From Bacteroidetes bacterium 46-16 (GTDB lineage Bacteria; Bacteroidota; Bacteroidia; Chitinophagales; Chitinophagaceae): 64,000 bases of DNA. The position numbers and the translations under genes are program-made. The notes beneath the pieces were generated by a model, which was not told the origin of the DNA, made no database searches, and saw only the letters and a list, made by a program, of their open reading frames with translations. Shown here in pieces: positions 43,790 through 52,602 of this stretch (position 1 is the stretch's first letter; every line of letters begins with the position of its first letter). The stretch covers positions 99,780 to 163,779 of the forward strand of contig MKUN01000002.1 of NCBI GenBank assembly GCA_001897835.1, given 5' to 3'.

Positions 43790-44710
43790 ATGCAAGAACT
43801 GATCAACAAATACATGTCGGACCCGGTAACGGGTAAACTGATCACCATAGTGATCGGTATCGTTGTAATCTGGGTCATCATAAAAATATTGGGCAATGTA
43901 ATACCCGGCAAAATAAAAGACAACGGCATCCGGTACAAGACCAAAAAGGCAATAACATTTACAGGTTATATAATGGTGATCCTGCTGATACTATTCACTT
44001 ATAGCAACAAGTTGGGTGGAATCACCGTAGCATTTGGTATTGCAGGAGCCGGCATCGCTTTTGCATTGCAAGAGGTGATAGCATCGTTCGCAGGTTGGCT
44101 GGCCATACTCTTTGGTGGGTTCTATAAAACCGGCGACAGGGTGCAATTAGGGGGTATAAAAGGGGATGTGATGGATATTGGCCTGCTCAGAACTACCATC
44201 ATGGAAACAGGGCAATGGGTAGATGGCGACCTGTATAATGGACGGATCGTACTGGTAGCTAATAGTTTTGTATTCAAGGAGCCGGTTTTTAACTATTCAG
44301 GTGACTTTCCTTTTTTGTGGGATGAGATCAAAGTGCCCATACAGTATGGCAGTGATTATGAAAAAGCAAAAGAAATACTACTGAAGGCAGGTAACGAAAT
44401 AGCAGAGAACCTAACTGAACTATCGAGGAAACAATGGGAGCACCTTCAGTATAAGTACCGGCTGGAAGATGCACAGATATCGCCAATGGTATCGCTTGTG
44501 GCAAATGATAACTGGGTTGAATTCACGCTTCGCTATGTGGTTACCTACAATAAGAGAAGATCAACGAAAACAAAGCTATTCACCTACATATTAAAAGAGA
44601 TAGACAATACAAAGGGCACGGTAAATATAGCCTCAGCTACCTTCAATATAGTTGGTGCGCCCGGGCTAAACGTTAACCTGCAAGATATTAGTAAAACCGG
44701 TAAAGAGTAA
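43790..44710 (+). CDS. MscS family mechanosensitive channel
   Basis: 306 residues, MscS core GIAGAGIAFALQEVIASFAG and GDRVQLGGIKGDVMDIG. The cytoplasmic part is longer than in the gene before it. Last gene of the unit; it converges with the KirBac gene, stops 2 bases apart. Confidence 0.92.
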   Translation: MQELINKYMSDPVTGKLITIVIGIVVIWVIIKILGNVIPGKIKDNGIRYKTKKAITFTGYIMVILLILFTYSNKLGGITVAFGIAGAGIAFALQEVIASFAGWLAILFGGFYKTGDRVQLGGIKGDVMDIGLLRTTIMETGQWVDGDLYNGRIVLVANSFVFKEPVFNYSGDFPFLWDEIKVPIQYGSDYEKAKEILLKAGNEIAENLTELSRKQWEHLQYKYRLEDAQISPMVSLVANDNWVEFTLRYVVTYNKRRSTKTKLFTYILKEIDNTKGTVNIASATFNIVGAPGLNVNLQDISKTGKE

Positions 44711-44712
44711 GA

Positions 44713-45711
44713 CTAACCAAGTGCTACCGTAGTATCCGCAACACTGATCTCAGGCTCTGCGAGCTTAGCCGGCTCATGAGCGTTTATCTTATCCAATTCA
44801 AGTACGGTATGTGTGCCATCCTCTGCCCGGTGAAACATAGGAAGGAAACGGGCGCCATAAACCAGCTCGGAAATATGATAAGAAGTGCGCTGCTGTACGG
44901 TATTGGAGAAATGATCGTCAAATGCCTTAACCGCTACGATCAATTCCAGCCTGGCCTCAAGAAAGTCCTCGCGGCTATAGCCAAAGAGCGGGCTCTGCTC
45001 ATCAAGAGGATGCACTACGGTCCAGCTAAGGGCTAAAGAGTTGACCTTGCTGAACTCAAGACCAAGGGGATAGAAATGAGTAAGCTGTTTTCCATTTTCG
45101 GTAACGTGTACCGCAGCGGTCACCATAGCCTCCGCATCGGTAAGGTGGTTGTTCTTAAACGTGGCCATCCGGAACATCAAAGCCCGTCCGCCTTTGTAGG
45201 GGGCCACCAGCGCATTATGACTGAAAAGCAGATAGGCGCGCGGGCGTGTAAAACGGCCATACAGGAGACCGGTTACCATTGCAAAGGCCAATATACCTAC
45301 AAATGCCTCTATAGAAGCAACGAAACTTGTCGTTATGCTATTTGGGGCTACGTGACCATAACCTACGGTCGTAAGTGTCTGCGAACTAAAAAAGAAGGCA
45401 TTAAGAAAGCGCTCAAACAACGGCGTATCGGGATTGATACCTGCCAGTTTATCAACACCAATAAGGAAATATATGGTAGCAAAAAACAGGTTGACAACCG
45501 TATAACACAAGATGATAAACAGCCAGAATTTATTACGTGGCATCCGCAGCATAGTATGGTACAGGCTGATGCGCTCCCAGAACGGACGGCCGGTTTTGCG
45601 CAGGTTGGTAGAACCATCTTTATTGGTCAGCCTGCCGCCCTCTACATTACTGTTGGGGCCGAAACCGGAGTTGTCGATGTTATTTAGCTTTATCCTGCGA
45701 TGCGTTGCCAT
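44713..45711 (-). CDS. Inward-rectifier potassium channel (KirBac type)
   Basis: 332 residues from the ATG at 45711 (MATHRRIKL). Slide helix region, outer helix (~62-84), pore helix and selectivity filter TVGYGH (115-120), inner helix (~130-150) and an immunoglobulin-like cytoplasmic domain to the end. It conducts K+ out/in under cytoplasmic control. The start lies 32 bases inside the 3' end of the upstream flippase gene, so it is the last gene of the polysaccharide run, and it also borders the MscS cluster. Confidence 0.95.
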   Translation of the reverse strand: MATHRRIKLNNIDNSGFGPNSNVEGGRLTNKDGSTNLRKTGRPFWERISLYHTMLRMPRNKFWLFIILCYTVVNLFFATIYFLIGVDKLAGINPDTPLFERFLNAFFFSSQTLTTVGYGHVAPNSITTSFVASIEAFVGILAFAMVTGLLYGRFTRPRAYLLFSHNALVAPYKGGRALMFRMATFKNNHLTDAEAMVTAAVHVTENGKQLTHFYPLGLEFSKVNSLALSWTVVHPLDEQSPLFGYSREDFLEARLELIVAVKAFDDHFSNTVQQRTSYHISELVYGARFLPMFHRAEDGTHTVLELDKINAHEPAKLAEPEISVADTTVALG

Positions 45712-47128
45712 CGGTACTATGTTTTTGCAATTCCAGGCGCAAAGCTGCCAAAGCAACAATAGCGGTAAGAATACAAGCTAAAATTAGTACATTTTTATCG
45801 CTAAAATACATAGACAGGGCATAATGAAATACTATAAAGAATAAGAAAAAAACGATGAATTTAATAAGCCAATTGCGATAAGGAACTATATCCCTAACAG
45901 ATACTTTCAACACTTTGGCAGTATGATATAGATAATAGCCAGCCTGCAGGTAAGTGCTGATAGTAAATGCCAGCGCAATGCCGGGGAGGCCCATTAACAG
46001 GTATAAAGGGTACATAAGTGCACAGGCTACCAGCAGATCGGCAATAGCGCCGGTGTTGATGATACGCCCTTTGTGCCTGTTTTGCAATACTGTTGTGAAG
46101 TTATAAGCCCGCAGGGGCACCACAAAAACAGCTGCCAGGAAGATGGGGACAGAATCTTCATATTTATGTGTAAAGACAACGCTAAAGATCTCGTAACGAA
46201 AGAACAGCAGGAAAAAAAAGACCGGGAATACAATTGCAGAAAGCACTTTGGCCGAATATTGCATCAGTGCAACCGTATATTTATCATCATTTTTATTTGC
46301 AGCAAGGTCTATTAATACTGCGCTGCCTACGGCACTTAAAATAATAGGCAAAAAGGGTATGTCATTAGCGCCATTAAAGTATATGGCGGAAAGAGCAGCA
46401 GCAAGAAAGAGGGAAATAAATATCTTATCGATCCATTTAAAGGCAACCTGCGAGACATCATAGAACATCATATGTAACCATAGCGAGCGTGAATCTTCGA
46501 GCGAAATAGCTCCATGTACTTCGCCGGGTATTTTACGGGCACTAATGACAGTAGTAATAATGTAAAACAATAAACGCAGCAGGCATATGATCAATAAACC
46601 AGTGAACAAAAATGGGAAAGACATACCTACCTGCATCGCATACCAATGCAGGACAACAAATGAAACTGCATATACAATATTGACAAAAGCTACTGACCTG
46701 ACATTACGACAAGCTATAAGGAATGACTCTAAGATAGTTGAACACACATAAGCAACAAGAAAGAAAAAAGAAAGCGTAAAGCCGGAAATCCCGGAATGTA
46801 CCTGCATAGCTGCGAACAAAAATGCAGCTGCCAGTACCCACAACCCATATAAAACAAAGTATTGACGCTTTAAACGCCGGAACAAACCAACAATAACACC
46901 GGGGGTATATGTGAGCATAAATGCATTGATGCCCGCACCTGCAATGGCAGCCATCAAAGGTAACTGCAGCCAAAAGCTTACATACTTTCCATTGACCGAA
47001 ACATCAAGCTGCCGGGCATAATATATCGTGGCCAGTACACTTGCCAATGCAGGAAAAAACCTGATAAGGAAAATGAACAGGGACCGGCCGAACAATGAAT
47101 TACTGTTTGCTTTTTGCAAAAGCCTCAC
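45680..47128 (-). CDS. Oligosaccharide flippase (Wzx/MATE-like)
   Basis: 482 residues with about twelve to fourteen membrane helices in the MOP/polysaccharide synthase pattern. It likely flips a lipid-linked glycan across the inner membrane. It overlaps the acyltransferase gene before it by 29 bases and the KirBac gene after it by 32. Confidence 0.85.
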   Translation of the reverse strand: MRLLQKANSNSLFGRSLFIFLIRFFPALASVLATIYYARQLDVSVNGKYVSFWLQLPLMAAIAGAGINAFMLTYTPGVIVGLFRRLKRQYFVLYGLWVLAAAFLFAAMQVHSGISGFTLSFFFLVAYVCSTILESFLIACRNVRSVAFVNIVYAVSFVVLHWYAMQVGMSFPFLFTGLLIICLLRLLFYIITTVISARKIPGEVHGAISLEDSRSLWLHMMFYDVSQVAFKWIDKIFISLFLAAALSAIYFNGANDIPFLPIILSAVGSAVLIDLAANKNDDKYTVALMQYSAKVLSAIVFPVFFFLLFFRYEIFSVVFTHKYEDSVPIFLAAVFVVPLRAYNFTTVLQNRHKGRIINTGAIADLLVACALMYPLYLLMGLPGIALAFTISTYLQAGYYLYHTAKVLKVSVRDIVPYRNWLIKFIVFFLFFIVFHYALSMYFSDKNVLILACILTAIVALAALRLELQKHSTDGNASQDKAK

Positions 47129-47636
47129 ATTCTGTCCTGTTTAATTGTTTAATAACTGAAGCCGGGTTGCCTGCTATCACGCAGTAACCCTCATCAAAAC
47201 TCTTAGTAACGATCGCACCTGCTCCTACTATAGTGAAATCACCAAGGCACACACCGGGCAATATAATGGCTCCCATGCCAAGCCAGCAATGCCTGCCTAT
47301 CTTTATCCCATCACCGGGAATATAGGCATCGTTATTCACAAGGTCGTGGTTAGCAGAAATGATCCCCACATTAGGACCAACGTTGGTATGATCCCCGATC
47401 GTAATGCCATTTTGCGCATTGATATATACACCGGGAGAATCGCCTGGAAAAGTCCCAATGCCGCGTACCAGGCGTTCAGGACAGCGAATGGTACTGGTGT
47501 GATGCACCGCCCAGCCGACACCTGAATTTTGCCTCAATATCCTGCGAAACCAAAAGTCTGCCAGGTAAAAGCCAATACTCATTTCATTCCTTAAGCGGAA
47601 CATTTTTCTTATGAGGTATGAGCCATTTTTACTCAT
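47100..47636 (-). CDS. Hexapeptide-repeat acyltransferase
   Basis: 178 residues from the ATG at 47636, overlapping the YfhO stop by 4 bases (ATGA). Left-handed beta-helix repeats (INAQNGITIGDHTNVGPNVG..., IGRHCWLGMGAIILPGVCLG...VGAGAIVTKSF) of the CatB/WbbJ-type O-acetyltransferases with the catalytic His in SANHDL. It probably acetylates a surface sugar. Confidence 0.9.
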   Translation of the reverse strand: MSKNGSYLIRKMFRLRNEMSIGFYLADFWFRRILRQNSGVGWAVHHTSTIRCPERLVRGIGTFPGDSPGVYINAQNGITIGDHTNVGPNVGIISANHDLVNNDAYIPGDGIKIGRHCWLGMGAIILPGVCLGDFTIVGAGAIVTKSFDEGYCVIAGNPASVIKQLNRTECEAFAKSKQ

Positions 47637-50083
47637 GCCTTGTCCGCAGCCGGGTCTTGCTGTTTTCTGAATAATTGATAAATAGCGCCAAGGCACACGC
47701 CCAAAAGCAGTATACTGCTTATAAGTGCTATCTTATTACCTGCCTGGAATGTCTCAGAGATAAAACGGAACTCTATCTTATGCTGGCCCGCCGGTACTTT
47801 TATACCCCTTAGCACATAATCGGTCCTGTATATAGGCGTTTCTTTACCATCTACATAGGCATGCCAGTCTTTATAATAAATATCGGAGAACACCGCAAAA
47901 CCTTCCCTGTTATTAGCTGATTCGTAATAGATATTATCAAGACCATACTTTGCAAGGCGCACATAAGCAGCACTATCTTTTCCAAAATTGCCATTACCTA
48001 GCTGGCCCTGGTATTTTGTGCGCAATACAGCTGTATTAAGTGGCTCAAAACCACCTGATTGGGCCGTATCGCCGAGCTTGCCCGCATTCAATGCATCCAT
48101 TTCTGCATCGGCAGTGGCAGCCCACTTTATATCATTGACAAACCAGGCATTACCACAAGCTCCCGGATTGCGCTGCACACCGGGCTGCCCTCCTTTTACC
48201 GGGAAGATGAAGTACTTGGTATTGAGCATGTTCAATACCTGTGCATTAACATTACCCGTATTGAAATCCATCTGCCTGTCTATGAGATCCTGGTATATCT
48301 CCATCTTGGCCGGGCTATAACCGCCAATGCACTTATGAAAATAGGCCTGCATAGCATCGTTATATACGCTGCGGGTAATATCAAGCACACGATAATAAGG
48401 GTCTTTATCCTGCATCACCTGTGCATCAACTGGGCGGGGCTGGAAGTTGGCTTCATATTCACTCTCGTCCTGGTATTTGTCTTCGGTCAGGTAATTGGCG
48501 TCAACACGCATGATATCCACCGCCACCAACACGCCCACGCCAATGATCAGTACATTAGCCTTTACCATATTCTTAATATACGCCCATATCAAAGCTGCTG
48601 CTAACAATATAAATACAGCACTGGTCAATGCACTCTTCATGGCCAGGGAACTGCGGTCTTCTTTCAATGCGTTGATGATCTCAGCCTGGTAACGCCCGTC
48701 GGTAACAGGATTGGTATAAGAAAAGAACATGCTGCCGCCAAATGCCAGCAATAAACAAAGACCCGCTGTAATACCTGCTGCGATCTTCAGTTTTTTCCAG
48801 AGTTCCTCTTTTGAGATATGGTCAGCAGCGATCTCATGTAAAGCCCACAGGCCCATCAAAGGGAATAATAATTCGGGTATCACCAATACCATTGTCGGTG
48901 TACGGAATTTGTTGAGCATTGGCAATGTATCGAACAAAAAATAATTTAACGCTGCAAAGTGATCGCCCCAGGACATCATTATAGCCAATGCGCATACTGC
49001 AACGATCCACCACTTATGCTTGCTTTTAATTATTAACAGCCCTAATACGAAGAGGAAACAAACTATAGCACCCAGGTACATCGGGGCGCCCAGAAAGGGC
49101 TGCGGCCCCCAATACATAGGCGCTCCGCCTATCTGCCCGCCAGTTATCTCCGAAAGCTTAGGTGCCGATTCCACAGGCTCATCAGATGAACCGCCATAGA
49201 GGTAAGGTATCATCATACAAAAAGTTTCGCCCATGGCATTACTCCACCTGAAGGCATATTCTTTATCAAGACCTCCGCTCTTTTTACCCTTATCGTGGCC
49301 CGACAATTCACTTGTGCCCCCGCGCATTGTTTCTTTAGCATACTCGGCTGTGGTGAGCAGGTTAGGGGCCGAAGGCCCTATAGCCACTATGGCAGTGAGC
49401 AATGATATAGCCGAAGAGATAAAGAACTGTTTAAGATTTTTTTCTTTTATAGCAGTAACAAACATGCTGATGACCATGAACAAGATGATGACCAACAGGT
49501 ACCACAAAACCTGGAAGTGTGCATCGCCCACCATAAGGGCCAGCGATATGCCTAAAAGAGGGATACCCGTCCACCACTTAGACCGGTATAATAGTAGTAA
49601 ACCGGCTACCACAGCAGGCATGTATGCCACTGAGAACATCTCGGTCTCGTGGCCGGCCAGTATGATATCAATATTGAATGTTGCGAAGGCATATGCGATA
49701 CTGCCAATGACCGCAATCCATTTATTTACTTTGAGCACCCTCATGAGTATGAAAAAGCCCAGCATTGCCAGAAAAAGGAAATGTGCCGGCTTGGGAAAGA
49801 CCTTTACGATGAAATCCTGGATAGGATAAATAAAATTGTTGGATTCAGGCACATAATAGGTGAACGTAGGCATGCCACCGAACATACTATTGCTCCACAT
49901 TACATTCTCACCGGTTTTATCATGCCACTCTTTACCCTCGTGCGACATAGCGATCCAGGAGATGGTATCACCCATCCTGAGCTTTTTGCCCTGCAAAGCA
50001 GGGTAACAGTAAAAAACGGCCAAAGCAATGAAACCTGCAATGATCAGTATATCAGTTGTATATTTTTTAACATCGAACTGCAT
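47633..50083 (-). CDS. YfhO family membrane protein (GT-C-like)
   Basis: 816 residues: about thirteen membrane helices (~10-530) and a C-terminal extracytoplasmic domain, as in YfhO. YfhO-like proteins are thought to be lipid-linked glycosyltransferases of the GT-C type that decorate polysaccharides. Here the gene leads a run with a hexapeptide acyltransferase and a flippase, consistent with surface glycan assembly. Confidence 0.9.
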   Translation of the reverse strand: MQFDVKKYTTDILIIAGFIALAVFYCYPALQGKKLRMGDTISWIAMSHEGKEWHDKTGENVMWSNSMFGGMPTFTYYVPESNNFIYPIQDFIVKVFPKPAHFLFLAMLGFFILMRVLKVNKWIAVIGSIAYAFATFNIDIILAGHETEMFSVAYMPAVVAGLLLLYRSKWWTGIPLLGISLALMVGDAHFQVLWYLLVIILFMVISMFVTAIKEKNLKQFFISSAISLLTAIVAIGPSAPNLLTTAEYAKETMRGGTSELSGHDKGKKSGGLDKEYAFRWSNAMGETFCMMIPYLYGGSSDEPVESAPKLSEITGGQIGGAPMYWGPQPFLGAPMYLGAIVCFLFVLGLLIIKSKHKWWIVAVCALAIMMSWGDHFAALNYFLFDTLPMLNKFRTPTMVLVIPELLFPLMGLWALHEIAADHISKEELWKKLKIAAGITAGLCLLLAFGGSMFFSYTNPVTDGRYQAEIINALKEDRSSLAMKSALTSAVFILLAAALIWAYIKNMVKANVLIIGVGVLVAVDIMRVDANYLTEDKYQDESEYEANFQPRPVDAQVMQDKDPYYRVLDITRSVYNDAMQAYFHKCIGGYSPAKMEIYQDLIDRQMDFNTGNVNAQVLNMLNTKYFIFPVKGGQPGVQRNPGACGNAWFVNDIKWAATADAEMDALNAGKLGDTAQSGGFEPLNTAVLRTKYQGQLGNGNFGKDSAAYVRLAKYGLDNIYYESANNREGFAVFSDIYYKDWHAYVDGKETPIYRTDYVLRGIKVPAGQHKIEFRFISETFQAGNKIALISSILLLGVCLGAIYQLFRKQQDPAADKA

Positions 50084-50249
50084 AGTATGCGCTTTAATGA
50101 AACAAAAATAGCGGTTCTAATTTCTTATGAAAGTTTAGTTTTAAAAATAGCACCGATATACTCTTAAGATAAGATATATTATTATTTCCTGTTGCCCACA
50201 ATCACATTTTACAAATCGACATACCTTCAATAATTTGCTTATAAGGGCT

Positions 50250-50257
50250 TACATTTG
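50250..50257 (+). promoter_or_regulatory. Bacteroidota -7 element (TACATTTG) for the E1 fusion gene
   Basis: Exact TAnnTTTG match 11 bases before the start codon. TTTG at 50234-50237 is too close (12 bases) for a standard -33 element. Confidence 0.55.
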
Positions 50258-50268
50258 CGCCTGTAAAT

Positions 50269-52323
50269 ATGCTTTCAAAAGAATTAATGCTAAAGGCCTA
50301 CCGGCTGATGATGACAGCGCGTGCCATGGCTGAAATATATGATGCCAACCGGCAGGTATGCAAATATGTACATAGCACATCGCGGGGGCACGAGGCCATA
50401 CAACTTGCCACTGGTTTCCTGCTGAAACCCTGTGATTTTGTGAGCCCCTATTACCGCGATGAAAGCATGATGCTCGGTATGGGTTACCGCCCTTATGAGC
50501 TGATGCTGCAATTGCTCGCCAAGGCCGAAGACCCTTTTACGGGTGGCAGGGAATATTATAACCATCCCAATATACGCCGCGATAATTATCCCAAAATAAT
50601 ACACCAAAGCAGTGCAACGGGCATGCAGGCCGTGCCTACCACGGGCATTGCGCAGGGCATAAAGTATATAGAAAAACAACAACTGATAGACTACCCTATT
50701 CCACCAGTTGTCATTTGTTCGCTGGGCGATGGCAGTGTCACAGAAGGCGAAGTAAGCGAGGCATTACAGTTTGCCGTCCTGCACCAGTTGCCGATCATCT
50801 ACCTGGTACAGGACAACGACTGGGGCATATCCGTAAGCAGCGATGAGGCCCGGACTATGGATGCCTATGAGTTTGCCGCAGGATTTAAGGGGCTTGAACG
50901 TGTACGGCTTAACGGCAGCGACTTTGCCGACTCCTATAAAACAATGGAATATACCATTGACTGGGTGCGCCGGGAAAGAAGGCCCATACTGGTGCATGCC
51001 AAAGTACCGCTGCTGGGACACCACACCTCGGGCGTGCGTAAAGAATGGTACCGCACCGCAGAAGACCTTACCAAACATGAGTTGGATGACCCCGGACCAA
51101 AATTGCGCAAAGCACTGCTACAGCAAAAGGGCGTTACAGAGGCAATGCTTGATGCGATAGAAGAAGAAGAAAGGGAATTTATAGCCCGTGAATTTGCTGC
51201 GGCAACGGCGGCGCCGGAGCCTGATCCGGCTACTGTGGGCGACCATGTATTTGCACCCTGTCCTGTTACAGAAGAAAAAGGCAATGTAATGCCCGAAGGA
51301 CGCGAAAAAGTAGTTATGGTAGATGCGGCCCTGCATGCGGTAGAAGAAATATTACAGGACCATCCTGAAGCACTGTTTTACGGGCAAGACGTAGGCAAAA
51401 GGCTGGGCGGTGTATTTCGCGAAGCGGCTACCCTTGCTGATAAATTTGGTGATAACAGGGTATTCAATACGGCCATACAGGAAGCCTATATTATTGGCTC
51501 AACGGTGGGCATGAGCGCACTGGGGCTTAAACCTATAGTGGAGGTACAGTTCGCTGATTACATATACCCGGGGCTGAACCAGTTGGTAACGGAGATAAGT
51601 AAATCGTGCTACCTGAGCTGTGGTAAGTACCCGGTTTCCTGCGTGCTGCGCGTACCGATAGGTGCTTATGGTGGTGGCGGGCCATATCATAGTGGTAGTG
51701 TGGAAAGCACACTGGCTACCATAAAGGGCATCAAAATAGCTTACCCCAGCAATGCCGCAGATATAAAGGGTATGATGAAGGCTGCCTTCCTCGACCCTAA
51801 CCCGGTAGTAATGCTGGAACATAAAGGCCTTTACTGGAGTAAAGTACCCGGAACAGAAGACGCAAAGACCATAGAACCCGGCAAGGATTATGTGTTACCA
51901 TTGGGTAAAGGCAAGGTAGTACTGGAAGCGAGCGAAGAAGCGGTAGATAATGGGGAGTCGCTGTGTATCATTACCTACGGCATGGGGGTATACTGGGCCA
52001 AAAATGCGGCCAAACAATTTCCCGGGCAGGTGGAGGTGATAGATATACGCAGTATATACCCCCTGGATGAAGAGCTTATATACAATACGGTCCGCAAACA
52101 TGGTAAATGTATCGTCCTCACCGAAGAGCAGTTGCGTAATTCATTCTGCGAAGCATTGGCCGGGCGTATAGCACAAAACTGTTTTGCTAATCTCGATGCA
52201 CCAGTTCAAACAATAGGCGCGCTGGACCTGCCTGCTGTGCCCATGAATATGGCACTGGAAGCAGCTATGTTGCCAAATGCAGATAAAGTAGCAGAAAAGA
52301 TAGCCCGGTTGTTAGCCTGGTAA
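50269..52323 (+). CDS. Fused 2-oxoacid dehydrogenase E1 alpha/beta (branched-chain type)
   Basis: 684 residues joining both E1 subunits. Residues ~1-325 are the alpha part with the thiamine diphosphate motif GDG..N (153-155, N183); ~345-684 is the beta (transketolase-like) part (VGKRLGGVFREA..., AYGGGGPYHSGSVES). Alpha-beta fusions are common in Bacteroidota and are usually assigned to branched-chain 2-oxoacid dehydrogenase, acting with E2 and E3 encoded elsewhere. Confidence 0.92.
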   Translation: MLSKELMLKAYRLMMTARAMAEIYDANRQVCKYVHSTSRGHEAIQLATGFLLKPCDFVSPYYRDESMMLGMGYRPYELMLQLLAKAEDPFTGGREYYNHPNIRRDNYPKIIHQSSATGMQAVPTTGIAQGIKYIEKQQLIDYPIPPVVICSLGDGSVTEGEVSEALQFAVLHQLPIIYLVQDNDWGISVSSDEARTMDAYEFAAGFKGLERVRLNGSDFADSYKTMEYTIDWVRRERRPILVHAKVPLLGHHTSGVRKEWYRTAEDLTKHELDDPGPKLRKALLQQKGVTEAMLDAIEEEEREFIAREFAAATAAPEPDPATVGDHVFAPCPVTEEKGNVMPEGREKVVMVDAALHAVEEILQDHPEALFYGQDVGKRLGGVFREAATLADKFGDNRVFNTAIQEAYIIGSTVGMSALGLKPIVEVQFADYIYPGLNQLVTEISKSCYLSCGKYPVSCVLRVPIGAYGGGGPYHSGSVESTLATIKGIKIAYPSNAADIKGMMKAAFLDPNPVVMLEHKGLYWSKVPGTEDAKTIEPGKDYVLPLGKGKVVLEASEEAVDNGESLCIITYGMGVYWAKNAAKQFPGQVEVIDIRSIYPLDEELIYNTVRKHGKCIVLTEEQLRNSFCEALAGRIAQNCFANLDAPVQTIGALDLPAVPMNMALEAAMLPNADKVAEKIARLLAW

Positions 52324-52369
52324 TGCAAGCCCGGCTTACAAATAATTGTAAAAGGGACAGGCATTGAAC

Positions 52370-52543
52370 TTATTCAGTATCGCTATGTATAAGCGTATCT
52401 TTTCGGTGCTTCCTGTGTGCATACCATGCAGTAAGTTTCTCATACAAAACACTACCGCCTTTGAGCAATGCTACAAAAAGGATGAGAGGTATCAATAGGC
52501 CCATCCAATTACCACCGGGACCTGCCAAAAGGATATTAAGCAT
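52370..52543 (-). CDS. Small single-helix membrane protein (57 residues)
   Basis: ATG at 52543 to TAA at 52370-52372. A short hydrophilic start with GPGGNW, one hydrophobic helix (MGLLIPLILFVALL, ~14-27), then a basic tail (YAHRKHRKD). It fills the otherwise empty 280 bases between the E1 fusion and the big protease. Its codons look like those of neighbours. Not recognised; small proteins of this kind are often missed. Confidence 0.5.
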   Translation of the reverse strand: MLNILLAGPGGNWMGLLIPLILFVALLKGGSVLYEKLTAWYAHRKHRKDTLIHSDTE

Positions 52544-52602
52544 AGTAGGCTATTTAGATAGTACAATTTACGAAAAAACATCAAATAATCCAAAATAACT
52601 GC

